From assembly GCF_047276495.1 (NCBI RefSeq), contig NZ_CP178543.1:806001-870000 (forward strand): DNA of 64,000 nt, given 5' to 3'. Shown in pieces: positions 52,117 to 61,864 of the stretch; positions within the stretch are counted from its first letter, which is position 1; each line of letters begins with the position of its first letter. A program made the position numbers and the translations under genes. The notes beneath the pieces are model-generated. The model was not told the DNA's origin, searched no databases, and was given only the letters and a program-made list of their open reading frames with translations. This DNA is from Capilliphycus salinus (lineage in GTDB: Bacteria > Cyanobacteriota > Cyanobacteriia > Cyanobacteriales > Microcoleaceae).

Positions 52117-52542
52117 ATGACTCCAACCCTCTTTGGACGCTGGCAAACCCGTATATTGCTGTTGGCCACCGTCGGTATATTTGTGACTGTCCCCTTCTGG
52201 TTGGCCAACTCCGGTCAAGCCCGTTGGGTCTACTTTGCCTTTTTGGGATATATCGCCCTGTTTGGGTTGGCTTGGGATGGCCTGTATATCTACCTGCAAA
52301 AATTCCGTTGGGATCGAGATTGGCCCGGAGTCTTTCAACTATTCGGGGGAATTTGGGAAGGGTTATTTGTGGCAGGATTAGCCCAAACCGTCGGTTTACC
52401 GGGCATTTCCCCCCAACTTTTTCATCTGGGATTATTTATCTGTCATTACAGTTTGGTCTGGTTAGCGACTTACCTCGCTTCTGTCAGCCTAACGCGAATT
52501 TTATTTCCTCGCTGGCGGTTTCGGGGCGGACGTTGGTTTTAA
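52117..52542 (+). CDS. Polytopic membrane protein, unknown function
   Basis: A 141-residue protein with about four membrane helices (ILLLATVGIFVTVPFWLA, VYFAFLGYIALFGLAWDGLY, FQLFGGIWEGLFVAGLAQTV and LFICHYSLVWLATYLASVSL) and an Arg-rich C-terminal end (FPRWRFRGGRWF). I do not recognise the family. It is convergent with the ABC/M1 gene, ending 4 bp before that gene's stop. Confidence 0.7.
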   Translation: MTPTLFGRWQTRILLLATVGIFVTVPFWLANSGQARWVYFAFLGYIALFGLAWDGLYIYLQKFRWDRDWPGVFQLFGGIWEGLFVAGLAQTVGLPGISPQLFHLGLFICHYSLVWLATYLASVSLTRILFPRWRFRGGRWF

Positions 52543-52545
52543 TTT

Positions 52546-55500
52546 CTAATTCCCCAACCTCGGACGAAGGCGCTTAATATTATCCTGTAAAAAAGCGGAG
52601 GGCAGCAAATAATTCCCGTCAACAGCAGCATAGGCGGGTCGCTGATTTGTAACTAAATCAATCGTTGCATTTTGGTCGGAAATTTGATATTTCTTGCTGA
52701 AAATCTGCTTACCATTTTCATCAGAAAGAGAAATCGTTAGGGGTAAATCTAACGCCTCTGACTCTTGCTTTCCAAGCTGCGTCGTGTATAACTTTTGTGC
52801 TTCTACCCGAAGTTTAACTTTATATTTTCCATCGGGTAACGCCTCAAAAACAGCATCCGATAATCCCACCTGATAAGTAATAACATTAGCAAATAATTCG
52901 CTAATAATTTCTCGTTGCTCGTTAGAAGATTGAGCTAAAATCGCATCCCGCAAATCAAGAACGGTTGCATAGGGGGCGGGTTGATAACGATACTTTTGGA
53001 GAAAACTTTGAATTCCCGAAAGTAAAGCTTCTTTGCCGATTAAATCCTCAATTTGTTCTAAAATCATACCGCCTTTATGACGGGCGATAGGTAACTCATT
53101 ATACACATCAATGAGCGGGGGTTCTTGGAAGTCAATTTTACCAAGCAGACGAAAGAAATCCCGGAGAAACTGTTGTTTGGCTTGGCGTTGTTCTTCGGGG
53201 GTGCGACGAGAACGTTGATAAAGAGAACTCGCATAAGCGCTCAAAGATTCTCGAATAGTCATCCCTCCCGCTACATCTGCGGCGATGATTTGATCTTCCC
53301 ACCAAGCATAAGCCAAGAGATAACTTACCCAGTCAATTATATGATCTTTTCCCCGACCTTGGGCTTCACTTTTCCAGACCAATACTTCAGGAATACCGAT
53401 AACTCCGGCTTCCGAAAAAACCATTCCATCATAATAAACAAACTCCACAACCCGCACCTGTTCAAACGGATAGGGGCCGAAAGTTTGCTCATAATATTCT
53501 AAAGCTTTGCCCGCGTGTTCGGCAATTAGCTCAACATTTTCTTCGTGTTTGGGATGATAGTAAATTTCAATCGGAACCCGATAATTATTGTTTCTATAAA
53601 CGGCATAACTGCTGGAATAAATTGTAAACTTACCTCTGTCTTTTGAGGTAGATTTATACTGGAAATAATTGCGATTTCCCTGTTTCCATTGATTGACTAA
53701 TTTTCCGGTTGTGACAACGGTTTGATCCCCAGAGGTTCCAATGGTAATATCTGTACTACCCCAACTTAAATGAGTTAGCATTAATCCCTGTGATAAACCA
53801 ATTGGGTTGTTATGACTTCGCATCCGTTCATCTAAAGGGGGTAAATTAAATTGATGACGCATCCAAGCCTTTTTATGTTCAACCATTTTGGTATAACCAA
53901 CAAAGGGTAAAATAAAAGGACTATATAAATTTGTACCGTTTCCGACGACATCATTCGGATAAATCATGTAAACATCATCGCTATCAACCTGATTTTGAAA
54001 TCCTCGGGGACGGTTGGTTTTGGTGATAAATTTCAGGGTTTGACGTTCCCCCGGTTTTAACGGGGTTTCCAGGTCATAAATATAATATCCCCATTCGGGA
54101 TAGGCTTGTTTTAATGTTGCACCGGGATAGTTGATTTCGGCGAGGTTTAAGTTAATAAAACTGAGGAGATGAAGCTGTTTAATGGGGGTATTGGTGCGAT
54201 TTTCTAACCGATATTCGCCGTTAGCAACGAAGTAACGTTCTTCGGGATATAGTTCTATATTGACTTTGGTGTTGGTGACAACGGGTAGGGGTAGATTTTC
54301 GTATTGTTTGAAGCGTTTTTCTATTTCTGCTGCGGTTTCTTCTTTTCCGGGGGGTTGGTATTGGTTGATAATATTCGTATTATAAAAAATCCATCCCCCC
54401 ACCCCAACAAAAGCAACAATTAACCCGGCTAATGTTTGTTTAACGGTCTGACTGGTTTTTACCCAGGCTTGTTTCCAATGTTTGATTAAACGAAAATTAG
54501 AGGTTCCGCGCGGCCAGGTTATATAAGCCAAAACTATCAAAATTGCACCGAACAAAGCCCAATATAAACTGTACCAAAGATGTCCGGTTAATAGATGACC
54601 GTAGCCATTCATCAAGGAATATTCAATATCGTTTGTAGCCGCAAAACGATAGAGGTTATGATACCAACCCAGGGCATCTAGAGGGATTTTGGTCAGAGAA
54701 ATGATTACGACTAACGCCATCCCTGCGTATTTATGACGGGTGATAACTTGGGTAAAAAGGGCGAGTATTGCGATCAGATAAAAATACGGCCCGTGTTCTA
54801 CAAATAGCATTTGAAAATATAGCGGAAACTCAAAATCGGTGTATCCGTTAACAGCTTGATATCCAACCATTACCGCCATTGCTAACAGTAAATTAAGGGT
54901 GATAATGGCAAACAAAGCGGTGAGTTTTGATAAGAGTAAAACGCCATTAGAAACGGATGTAGCATCGATAACGGCTTGCAGACGGAGTTGGCGATCACGC
55001 CAAATTAATTCGGCTGAATAAACGATGATAATTGCAAACAGAATATATTCGAGATAGAGGTTGGCGGAATGAATTAAAATATCGGTACTGGGATTAGAAT
55101 AGTTGTAGGAACGAGTTCCCATTGCGGTGATAATTAGACTGATTAAACCAAAGGCTGTTAACAGTAAAAAAGCCCGTCCTGTTAAAACTTGTTTGATTTC
55201 AAAAATACTACGATAAAGCCACTGGTTCAAGAAGGTTTTTAAACCAAAATTTTTAGGAGTTATAGGAATTGGATTGAATCGATAATTTGGATTTACAGTA
55301 GCCAATTTTTGAGGTAATTTTGATTTTTTATCTCTCCGAACACGGGATGTATTCAAGAGTTTCATTGAATAAGTTTGATAGCTGAAACTCCACAGCAACA
55401 AACCGACTGTTAACCAGAAAATACGGTTTAAAATCTGAAGACCGCTTAACGGTGGCATCAGGGTATTATGTTGATAGACCGTCCAGGATAATGTCTTTTC

Positions 55501-56163
55501 TTCTAAGGCATAAAACCCAAAGGGATCTAACATTGCCCAAAGGCGATATTGTTCAAAATTAATTACATCTACGCCGACCATAATTAAAGAGGCGAGATAA
55601 AGCATAATTAAAACAATTGCCCCCGCATAGGTGACGGCAATACTGCGGGTTTTTGCAGCCAAACAAAAGGCAATTGCCGACACTAAAAATAGATTGGGCA
55701 GGATAAACAGAATATAGCTAAAAACGTAAGCATCCGGGCGAAACGGCCCCAAGGCAAAGGGATTGAGTCCGGGCATCATTGTTCCCAAAATCATTCCCGG
55801 TAAATAGCTGGAAAAAGCGAAAAGCGTCATCCCAAAGGCGGCGATAAAACGGGTGGCTAGATAATCCCATTTCCGAATGGGTGTCGCTAATATTAACGCT
55901 TCCATGCGATAGTTTGTATCTCGCACAAAAGTTTCCGCAACAAAGGCAGAAGCCGCAAGAATTCCAAAAATACTGTACCAAATGGTTGTTTGAAAAATTT
56001 GGGAGGGACTATTAACAAAAAAGAAAGCGTTCCCTTCTCCAGCGTTAGAAATACTGTCGGTTAGGCTAATCACAAAAAATAAAATCGCGATCAGCCAAAA
56101 CGTTGGGCGACGCAAATGGTAAAGGATTTCAAACCGAACAATCTCAAAAAATATAGACTTCAT
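52546..56163 (-). CDS. ABC transporter permease fused to degenerate M1-peptidase domain
   Basis: A 1205-residue protein. The N-terminal 600 residues hold two ABC-2-type permease units of about six helices each (both open with a helix near residues 20-40 and 320-345). A last helix at about 590-605 leads into an extracytoplasmic half (about 610-1205) with M1-aminopeptidase-like layout. The zinc site is lost: where HExxH is expected the sequence is Tyr948-Leu-Leu-Ala-Tyr952, although the flanking AWWEDQ and the third-ligand glutamate (Glu972, IRESLSAY) remain. The peptidase half is therefore probably a binding module. It is 2 bp downstream of its ATPase gene, so they form a transporter. Substrate unknown. 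Confidence 0.88.
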   Translation of the reverse strand: MKSIFFEIVRFEILYHLRRPTFWLIAILFFVISLTDSISNAGEGNAFFFVNSPSQIFQTTIWYSIFGILAASAFVAETFVRDTNYRMEALILATPIRKWDYLATRFIAAFGMTLFAFSSYLPGMILGTMMPGLNPFALGPFRPDAYVFSYILFILPNLFLVSAIAFCLAAKTRSIAVTYAGAIVLIMLYLASLIMVGVDVINFEQYRLWAMLDPFGFYALEEKTLSWTVYQHNTLMPPLSGLQILNRIFWLTVGLLLWSFSYQTYSMKLLNTSRVRRDKKSKLPQKLATVNPNYRFNPIPITPKNFGLKTFLNQWLYRSIFEIKQVLTGRAFLLLTAFGLISLIITAMGTRSYNYSNPSTDILIHSANLYLEYILFAIIIVYSAELIWRDRQLRLQAVIDATSVSNGVLLLSKLTALFAIITLNLLLAMAVMVGYQAVNGYTDFEFPLYFQMLFVEHGPYFYLIAILALFTQVITRHKYAGMALVVIISLTKIPLDALGWYHNLYRFAATNDIEYSLMNGYGHLLTGHLWYSLYWALFGAILIVLAYITWPRGTSNFRLIKHWKQAWVKTSQTVKQTLAGLIVAFVGVGGWIFYNTNIINQYQPPGKEETAAEIEKRFKQYENLPLPVVTNTKVNIELYPEERYFVANGEYRLENRTNTPIKQLHLLSFINLNLAEINYPGATLKQAYPEWGYYIYDLETPLKPGERQTLKFITKTNRPRGFQNQVDSDDVYMIYPNDVVGNGTNLYSPFILPFVGYTKMVEHKKAWMRHQFNLPPLDERMRSHNNPIGLSQGLMLTHLSWGSTDITIGTSGDQTVVTTGKLVNQWKQGNRNYFQYKSTSKDRGKFTIYSSSYAVYRNNNYRVPIEIYYHPKHEENVELIAEHAGKALEYYEQTFGPYPFEQVRVVEFVYYDGMVFSEAGVIGIPEVLVWKSEAQGRGKDHIIDWVSYLLAYAWWEDQIIAADVAGGMTIRESLSAYASSLYQRSRRTPEEQRQAKQQFLRDFFRLLGKIDFQEPPLIDVYNELPIARHKGGMILEQIEDLIGKEALLSGIQSFLQKYRYQPAPYATVLDLRDAILAQSSNEQREIISELFANVITYQVGLSDAVFEALPDGKYKVKLRVEAQKLYTTQLGKQESEALDLPLTISLSDENGKQIFSKKYQISDQNATIDLVTNQRPAYAAVDGNYLLPSAFLQDNIKRLRPRLGN

Positions 56164-56165
56164 AA

Positions 56166-57044
56166 TTAAGCGGCGATCGCGAAGGATTCTAATCGTAATG
56201 CGGTAAAATAAACATCGTTAAGATCGGGTTCAACCGGGTGAAAATGTTGGCCCGGTTGAGTCTCGCTCAACACCCGAACACAGCGTTTTCCCCTCGACAT
56301 TCGAGCGGTGATTATGGTGCAGTTTTCGGGGAGGTTCGAGGCGTCTAATTCTGAGGTTATCCAAATTTTTCCTTGCAATGTTTCGGTTAAAAATAGGGGA
56401 CTCCCGGAGCGAATAATTTCACCCCGATTTAGAATTGCCATTTGCTTGCAAAGTTCCGCCACATCTTCTACAATATGGGTGGAAAGGATTAACACCCGAT
56501 CTTGGCTAATTTCTGCGAGCAAGTTTTGAAACCGAATCCGTTCGACCGGATCGAGGCCTGCGGTGGGTTCATCAACGATTAGCAATTGGGGCGAACCCAG
56601 AAGCGCTTGAGCAATACCAAAACGTTGGCGCATTCCACCGGAAAAGGTTCCTAATTTCTGTTTTCTTTGCTCGTAAAGATTGACCAGTTGCAACTGTTGG
56701 GCGACAAGTTCGCGGCGCTGTGAGGGGCGAGTAAATCCCTTGAAAACGGCGATTTGATCTAATAAATCCTCAGCCGAAACGTTCGGATAAACCCCAAAAT
56801 CTTGGGGAAGATAACCCAACCGTTGGCGGGCGATTTGAGGATTTTTCAGCAGATTTAAGCCGTCGAGTTCGATCAATCCAGAATCCGCATCCTGTAACGT
56901 GGCGAGGGTTCGCATAAAGCTAGATTTCCCGGCACCGTTGGGACCTAGCAAACCGAAAATCCCGCAACCGATTTCTAAGGAGATTTCTCGCAAAGCTTGA
57001 ATCCCGTTGGCGTAGGTTTTGCTGAGTTGTTTAATGACAAGCAT
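56166..57044 (-). CDS. ABC transporter ATP-binding protein
   Basis: A 292-residue ATPase. Walker A is GPNGAGKSS, the Q-loop is GYLPQDFG, the signature is FSGGMRQR, Walker B is LLIVDEPTAGLD and the switch His is in LILSTHIVED. The C-terminal 75 residues are an extra domain usual for ABC-2-type export ATPases. It lies 2 bp ahead of the permease/M1-like gene and drives it. The direction is probably export or membrane-lipid movement rather than import, as there is no binding protein. Confidence 0.95.
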   Translation of the reverse strand: MLVIKQLSKTYANGIQALREISLEIGCGIFGLLGPNGAGKSSFMRTLATLQDADSGLIELDGLNLLKNPQIARQRLGYLPQDFGVYPNVSAEDLLDQIAVFKGFTRPSQRRELVAQQLQLVNLYEQRKQKLGTFSGGMRQRFGIAQALLGSPQLLIVDEPTAGLDPVERIRFQNLLAEISQDRVLILSTHIVEDVAELCKQMAILNRGEIIRSGSPLFLTETLQGKIWITSELDASNLPENCTIITARMSRGKRCVRVLSETQPGQHFHPVEPDLNDVYFTALRLESFAIAA

Positions 57045-57318
57045 TGTAGTTAAGCTCCCCCGGTTGTTCGCGTTTTATCCCAGAAAACCGACTTTTGTTT
57101 TCTGTAGCTCTTGACACTAAGTTTCATTTTGTCTCACTTTCCCCCACCCAAGCCCGTTTAAACTTCTTGAGAGTCTTTATCATTTGTTAGTCTGATATAA
57201 AGTAGCATCTCCTGGCGGTACTCCAGTGATTTTCCAAAAAATTTTAGATTTTGGCGAAGTCCATAAGCCGTTGTGTCAGGTTCAATGTCAAAATAGAGTA
57301 ATCAGAAATTAGGGACGG

Positions 57319-58629
57319 ATGGGAATTGTGGCTTATAAGATTGGTTTGTTGGGACTCGGAACCGTTGGGACAGGAACCGCACAAATTCTACTGGATACCA
57401 ACGGACGACATCCCCTATTGCAAGGGTTAAGCCTACATCGGGTTGGGGTGCGATCGCTGTCAAAATCTCGCGGGGTTGAACTCCCGGAAGCCATACTGAC
57501 AACCGACTTGGAGGAAATTGTCACCGATCCGGAAGTCGATATTGTGGTAGAGTTGATTGGCGGCCTCGAACCCGCGCGATCGCTGATTCTCAAAGCCATT
57601 TCTCACGGAAAACACGTCGTTACTGCCAATAAAGCCGTCATCTCTCGCTACGCCGATGAAATCTTCACCGCAGCCAACGAAAAGGGCGTCTATGTGATGT
57701 TGGAGGCGGCTGTCGGGGGCGGTATTCCGGTGATTCAACCCTTGAAACAGTCCCTCGGCGCCAACCGCATTCACCGCATTATGGGGATTGTTAACGGCAC
57801 CACCAACTATATTCTCACCCGAATGCAGCAGGAAGGGGCCGATTTTGCCGAAGTGTTGGCCCAAGCGCAACAGTTGGGGTACGCCGAAGCCGATCCGACT
57901 GCGGATGTTGACGGGTTGGATGCTGCTGATAAAATTGCGATTTTGGCGTCTTTGGCGTTTGGTGGACGAATTAAACTTAGTGAGGTTTATTGTGAGGGAA
58001 TTCGTAATATTAACGCCAGCGATATTTCTTATGCGGAACGTTTGGGATTTGTGATTAAATTACTGGCGATCGCCAGTCGCGATCCTCAAGCCACTTTAGA
58101 AAACGATTTACTATCAATTCGAGTTCACCCCACTTTACTCCCAAAAGCGCATCCTTTGGCGAGTATTAATGATGTTTACAATGCCATTTTAATTGAAGGC
58201 GAACCCATCGGACAGGTGATGTTTTTTGGTCGGGGTGCCGGTGCTGGACCGACGGCGAGCGCTGTTGTTTCCGATATTTTGAATATTGCGGCGCTTCTCA
58301 ATACTCCCGTCTCGGGCGAACTTAATCCGTTGATGAGTTGTACCCATCAACATTATTGTAATTTGGCGCCGATGGAAGATTTAATGACTCGTTTTTACGC
58401 CCGTTTTGTGACTCAAGATGAACCGGGTGTAATTGGCAAGTTGGGGACTTGTTTTGGCAATCATCAGGTGAGTATTGAATCGATTGTGCAGATTGATACG
58501 CACGGAGAATTGGCGGAAATTGTTGTTGTTACCCACGATGTTCGAGAGGGGAATTTTAGACGGGCGCTTGATGAAATTCAAAGCTTTAATGTTGTTAATC
58601 GGATTCCTAGTATTTTGCGCGTGTTGTAA
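57319..58629 (+). CDS. hom: Homoserine dehydrogenase
   Basis: A 436-residue enzyme that reduces aspartate semialdehyde to homoserine, leading to threonine and methionine. The NAD(P)-binding IGLLGLGTVGTGTAQ is at residues 8-22, followed by GKHVVTANKAVIS, GGGIPVIQPLKQSL, GIVNGTTNYILT (catalytic region) and YAEADPTADVDGLDAADK. A C-terminal ACT domain (about 355-436, RFYARFVTQDEPGVIGKLG) suggests threonine feedback. ATG 57319 has AGGGACGG directly before it, rather close; GTG 57328 is the alternative start. Confidence 0.97.
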   Translation: MGIVAYKIGLLGLGTVGTGTAQILLDTNGRHPLLQGLSLHRVGVRSLSKSRGVELPEAILTTDLEEIVTDPEVDIVVELIGGLEPARSLILKAISHGKHVVTANKAVISRYADEIFTAANEKGVYVMLEAAVGGGIPVIQPLKQSLGANRIHRIMGIVNGTTNYILTRMQQEGADFAEVLAQAQQLGYAEADPTADVDGLDAADKIAILASLAFGGRIKLSEVYCEGIRNINASDISYAERLGFVIKLLAIASRDPQATLENDLLSIRVHPTLLPKAHPLASINDVYNAILIEGEPIGQVMFFGRGAGAGPTASAVVSDILNIAALLNTPVSGELNPLMSCTHQHYCNLAPMEDLMTRFYARFVTQDEPGVIGKLGTCFGNHQVSIESIVQIDTHGELAEIVVVTHDVREGNFRRALDEIQSFNVVNRIPSILRVL

Positions 58630-58808
58630 GTTTTAGGGATAAAATAGCAATAAAAGAGGTTTTCAACTTGTTCTTAATTTCTATCTAAACTCTTGACGAA
58701 TTTGGCAACTTTGAGACGGGATTAAGAAAGGTTAAGGTTGCTTGACAAACAGATATCCTCAATCTATTCTCTGTTACATCCCTCTAATGTTTTACTTGGA
58801 GTAATAAC

Positions 58809-58991
58809 ATGAGTTTAGAAGATAAGATCAAAGCAACCGCTAAGAATATTGAAGGTAAAGTTCAGGAAGCAGTAGGTGAAATTACCGGAGATCCTGAGCA
58901 AAAAATGGAAGGAAAAAGGAAGCAAGCCGAAGCTGAAATTCAGCACGGAATTGAAAACTTAAAAGACAAAGCGAAAAAATTGATTGATTAG
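58809..58991 (+). CDS. CsbD-family small stress protein
   Basis: A 60-residue hydrophilic, Lys/Glu-rich protein of the CsbD family: SLEDKIKATAKNIEGKVQEA, then VGEITGDPEQKMEGK and a helix to the end. In other bacteria the family is induced by general stress; its molecular role is unknown. It is probably disordered or helical. The ATG at 58809 has GGAG eight bases upstream. Single gene. Confidence 0.93.
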   Translation: MSLEDKIKATAKNIEGKVQEAVGEITGDPEQKMEGKRKQAEAEIQHGIENLKDKAKKLID

Positions 58992-59197
58992 TTTTCAAAG
59001 TTATCTGAATATCAATTCAACTATTCAGAATTGGGAGCGTAGAAATATGCTCTTTTTTTCTGGTCAAGTTTTCCTTGAAAAATCGATAGAAGAATCTCGA
59101 CTCATGGTAAATTGGTTATGGGTGATTTTCTGTCAAGCTGTCAATCTTGCCCTAGAATCCCTGGTTACAGTTAAATACAGATTTATTACTAACTCAA

Positions 59198-60292
59198 ATG
59201 TTTTTCTTTGGTATAGAACACGAAGTTGCTTTCCTCAACTCCAAAGGACACTTTGCGGATTTTTCCCGTACAAAATTTGCAGATTTTCAGCAAATAATAG
59301 ACCAACTCCCCCTTTACCCCAACGATGAGTTACAATTACGAGTTGGCGATGCGGGAATTAGAAAAAAGCGCTGGTATATCGAAGGATTTGAAAGATTTGA
59401 TGAATCAGGAAAAGTGATTGATTGTGCGGTAAAAGGGATTGAAATTAGAACAACAATTCATAATGATATTCAAGGGGCAATTGATGAATTAACAACCAGT
59501 TTTCAATTATTGCGAGAAATGGCGGCTAATTTTGGGTTTACACCCGTTCTCACCAGTTTTAATCCCTACACTTCCGTTTTTCAACCCGAACCCCCCTTAA
59601 ACGAATACGAAATTAAACAGTTACAGAGTCATCCCGATGAAAACACCGCTACAATTTACATGGTGACTTATGGACCGGATTTAAACTTATCGTTCGCCGA
59701 TTTATCCATAGAAAAACTGATTGATGTGGGTCAAAAACTGACTTATTACAGTCCTTATATTGTGCCATTTAGTTATAGTTCTCCCTTTTCTAACGGACAG
59801 TTATGGGAAGGTTTATCGGTGAGAACATTTATCCGAACCGGCAGAAGATCGGCTACATTAGTGTTTGTCGCTGAAGAAAAACAATTAATTAAAAGCGTTC
59901 CCTCACTCACCAAAGTCGCTAGAATCCCCGCAGAAGTCGGCCGAATAGAATTTAAAGCGTTTGATACTTGTGATGATTTTCGCATCTATGCGGCGCTGTT
60001 AGCCTTGTTAAAAGGTTTAATTTTAGATGAAACCTTATCGGGTCGTGCTACCATTCCCGATGCGAATTTACATCAAATTTCTGCCAAGTTGGGTTTTGAA
60101 CATGAGGAGATTTTCACCAGTGCGACTCAGATTTTAAATGCGGTAGAAATCGCTTTACAAGATGATCCGGATCGGCATTTATTACAACCCCTCAAACAGA
60201 TGTTAACCGAAGGAAAAACCCGCTCCCATGAATTGATTAAAATTTTTCAAAATGGAAGTTCAATTGAAACCACTTTGAGACAAACTTATTGA
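59198..60292 (+). CDS. GCS2-like (glutamate-cysteine-ligase fold) protein, substrate unknown
   Basis: A 364-residue protein that opens FFGIEHEVAFLNSKGHFADF. The GIEHEVAF motif is the metal- and ATP-binding opening strand of the glutamate-cysteine ligase / glutamine synthetase fold. RVGDAGIRKKRWYIEGFERF and VKGIEIRTTIH supply further acidic and basic residues of the kind seen in that fold. The length fits the GCS2 group of ATP-dependent carboxylate-amine ligases. It might be the organism's glutathione-pathway ligase or a relative with another substrate; I cannot tell. The ATG at 59198 is chosen because the motif begins there. Confidence 0.6.
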   Translation: MFFFGIEHEVAFLNSKGHFADFSRTKFADFQQIIDQLPLYPNDELQLRVGDAGIRKKRWYIEGFERFDESGKVIDCAVKGIEIRTTIHNDIQGAIDELTTSFQLLREMAANFGFTPVLTSFNPYTSVFQPEPPLNEYEIKQLQSHPDENTATIYMVTYGPDLNLSFADLSIEKLIDVGQKLTYYSPYIVPFSYSSPFSNGQLWEGLSVRTFIRTGRRSATLVFVAEEKQLIKSVPSLTKVARIPAEVGRIEFKAFDTCDDFRIYAALLALLKGLILDETLSGRATIPDANLHQISAKLGFEHEEIFTSATQILNAVEIALQDDPDRHLLQPLKQMLTEGKTRSHELIKIFQNGSSIETTLRQTY

Positions 60293-60560
60293 GAGTTTAT
60301 CTGTTTTAGCAGCTTTGAGGATGGACATTTAGACCATCGGGTTTGGGGTTGGGGGTTGGGAAGATCGGTTCCTCCGACCAATTCTCACCCATAACAACTT
60401 GAGATGAATTTCCTGACCCTCGGCTCGAACTCCCCATCTCTCCATCTCGGGGATCGGTCGAGATATTCGATTAAAAACTAAGTTTCTTAATAGAAAGCAG
60501 ATTTTGGGGATGTACCCGATCGCAAATAGCGCTATAAGTTTGATCTTGAGTCGATCTAAA
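60293..60560. other. Intergenic region after the GCS2-like gene
   Basis: About 270 bp of GC-mixed sequence with no supported gene and no clear hairpin. To its right begins the leader that is shared by the two PEP-CTERM genes. Confidence 0.5.
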
Positions 60561-60700
60561 TTTACTAAAGCTTTACAAAAAAAGTTGAAATTTTTAAAAA
60601 ACTATCTTTTTTTCTGGGTACCAATCGGACTAAGCTAATACTAACAAATCCATTACGATAATCCATCCATTAGCTAAGAAGAACACCTAGCTACGGTTTG
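60560..60700 (+). promoter_or_regulatory. Shared leader of PEP-CTERM gene 1
   Basis: About 140 bp, including AAAGCTTTACAAAAAAAG and CGGACTAA, that match the region at 62120-62280 in front of the second PEP-CTERM gene. Matching upstream DNA in a duplicated pair suggests that promoter and leader were copied with the gene. Confidence 0.6.
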
Positions 60701-60703
60701 TTT

Positions 60704-60910
60704 GGGGTAAAATTGCATCTTTACGGATAGCTAGAACAGTTGAACGTTCCAAAAATTCAGTTTTCAGCTTGTTTTGGGGTAAAAGTGCATCTTTACGGAT
60801 AGATAAAACAGTTGAAGGTTCCGAAAATTCAGTTTTCAGCTTGTTTTGGGGTAAAAGTGCATCTTTACGGATGGATAAAACAGTTGAACGTTCCAAAAAT
60901 TCCATCTTCA
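60704..60910. repeat. 72-bp tandem repeat, nearly three copies
   Basis: GGGGTAAAA(G/T)TGCATCTTTACGGAT begins each copy at 60704, 60776 and 60848, an exact 72-bp period. The rest of the unit (AACAGTTGAACGTTCC, then TTCAGTTTTCAGCTTG) is highly alike; the third copy ends early. Because 72 is a multiple of three, an open minus-strand frame (60687-60911) of three 24-residue units appears. One worn copy of the unit start (AAGTGCATCTCTGGGGAT) lies near 62292 before the second PEP-CTERM gene. Confidence 0.85.
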
Positions 60911-61054
60911 AAGTCTTCCCTCTATTTGCCTAAGAAGAGAGTGTTGATACTCTCGAAAAATAACGGGGCTAAGAAACCTAAAAAAAATTAGCCTCTCACC
61001 GAAAAACCGTTACAACTGTTCAGAAATAATAACAAGACAATCATCAAATTAGTC

Positions 61055-61864
61055 ATGCTAAAACAATTTCAGCAGCGTTTCAATCTACTTTTAGGTTCAA
61101 TTCCCGTTTTAACAACCTTAACCTTCACGGCTTCACCCAGTATTGCCGCGACTTTTGCTTCTTCATCTGCTGACGCTTTCATCAATAACTTTAGCCATGC
61201 TCCCGGAAGTGTTGGCACCTTAACAGATGGAGACGTTTTTACGGTCAGTACCGAGAATGGTTCTGTTGTTGCGAACGCAGATTTTGATGCTTTCTTCGCC
61301 CAGATTGAGCCGTTTGCATTTAACTCTTCTTTTGCTCAGGTAGAGGGAAGTGGAATCGAATATGTCGGTAAGGCATACAGCGAAGCTACCGTGATTGGTT
61401 ATAATTTTTTCATTCCAGCAGGTCAAACATTTTCTTTTGATTTTCTGTCATCTTTGGACCTGGAAACTTCCATCGAAAGACCTCCGGGTGAAGTCGCAAT
61501 TGCTGAGGCTAATATTTCCTTCTTGCTGTTTGACGAAGCCACCGATAGCCTGCTGGATTACTTCATTGTTTCCGGACAGTTAGAAACTGCTGAGACTAAT
61601 GACTTCTTTTTCGCCAAAGCCAGCGATAACTTTCACTTTTTATTGGATGATTCCCTACAACATTTTGGGGGAAATCAAGAGTTCATTATTGCGGAATATT
61701 TGGGTGAGTTCTCCCGGCCTTTTAGCGAAGATACCTATTTAACTTTGGTGGAAGTTAAAAACACCTACGCGATGGTGAAAGCTCCGGAACCTTCGAGTTT
61801 TATCGCTCTATTTGTTTTCGGTGGGGTAACGGGTGTTGCTTTGAAAAAGCGCAAGCAATCCTAA
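61055..61864 (+). CDS. PEP-CTERM exosortase-sorted protein, copy 1
   Basis: A 269-residue exported protein. The signal peptide (about 10-32, SIPVLTTLTFTASPSIAA) is followed by a beta-rich domain with Phe/Ser/Asp-rich sequence, and the C-terminus is a PEP-CTERM signal: PEPSSF, a hydrophobic helix (IALFVFGGVTGVAL) and KKRKQS. Exosortase (EpsH) would cut it there during export to the surface or matrix. It is a tandem paralogue of the gene at 62488. The last 43 codons are nearly identical between the two although the middle parts differ greatly. Function unknown, perhaps the sheath or matrix. Confidence 0.92.
   Translation: MLKQFQQRFNLLLGSIPVLTTLTFTASPSIAATFASSSADAFINNFSHAPGSVGTLTDGDVFTVSTENGSVVANADFDAFFAQIEPFAFNSSFAQVEGSGIEYVGKAYSEATVIGYNFFIPAGQTFSFDFLSSLDLETSIERPPGEVAIAEANISFLLFDEATDSLLDYFIVSGQLETAETNDFFFAKASDNFHFLLDDSLQHFGGNQEFIIAEYLGEFSRPFSEDTYLTLVEVKNTYAMVKAPEPSSFIALFVFGGVTGVALKKRKQS

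Noticed and set aside
60687..60911. 74-residue minus-strand protein of three 24-residue units
   Set aside because: The frame is open only because the DNA repeat is 72 bp long. There is no family match and no good ribosome site; I treat it as a DNA repeat.
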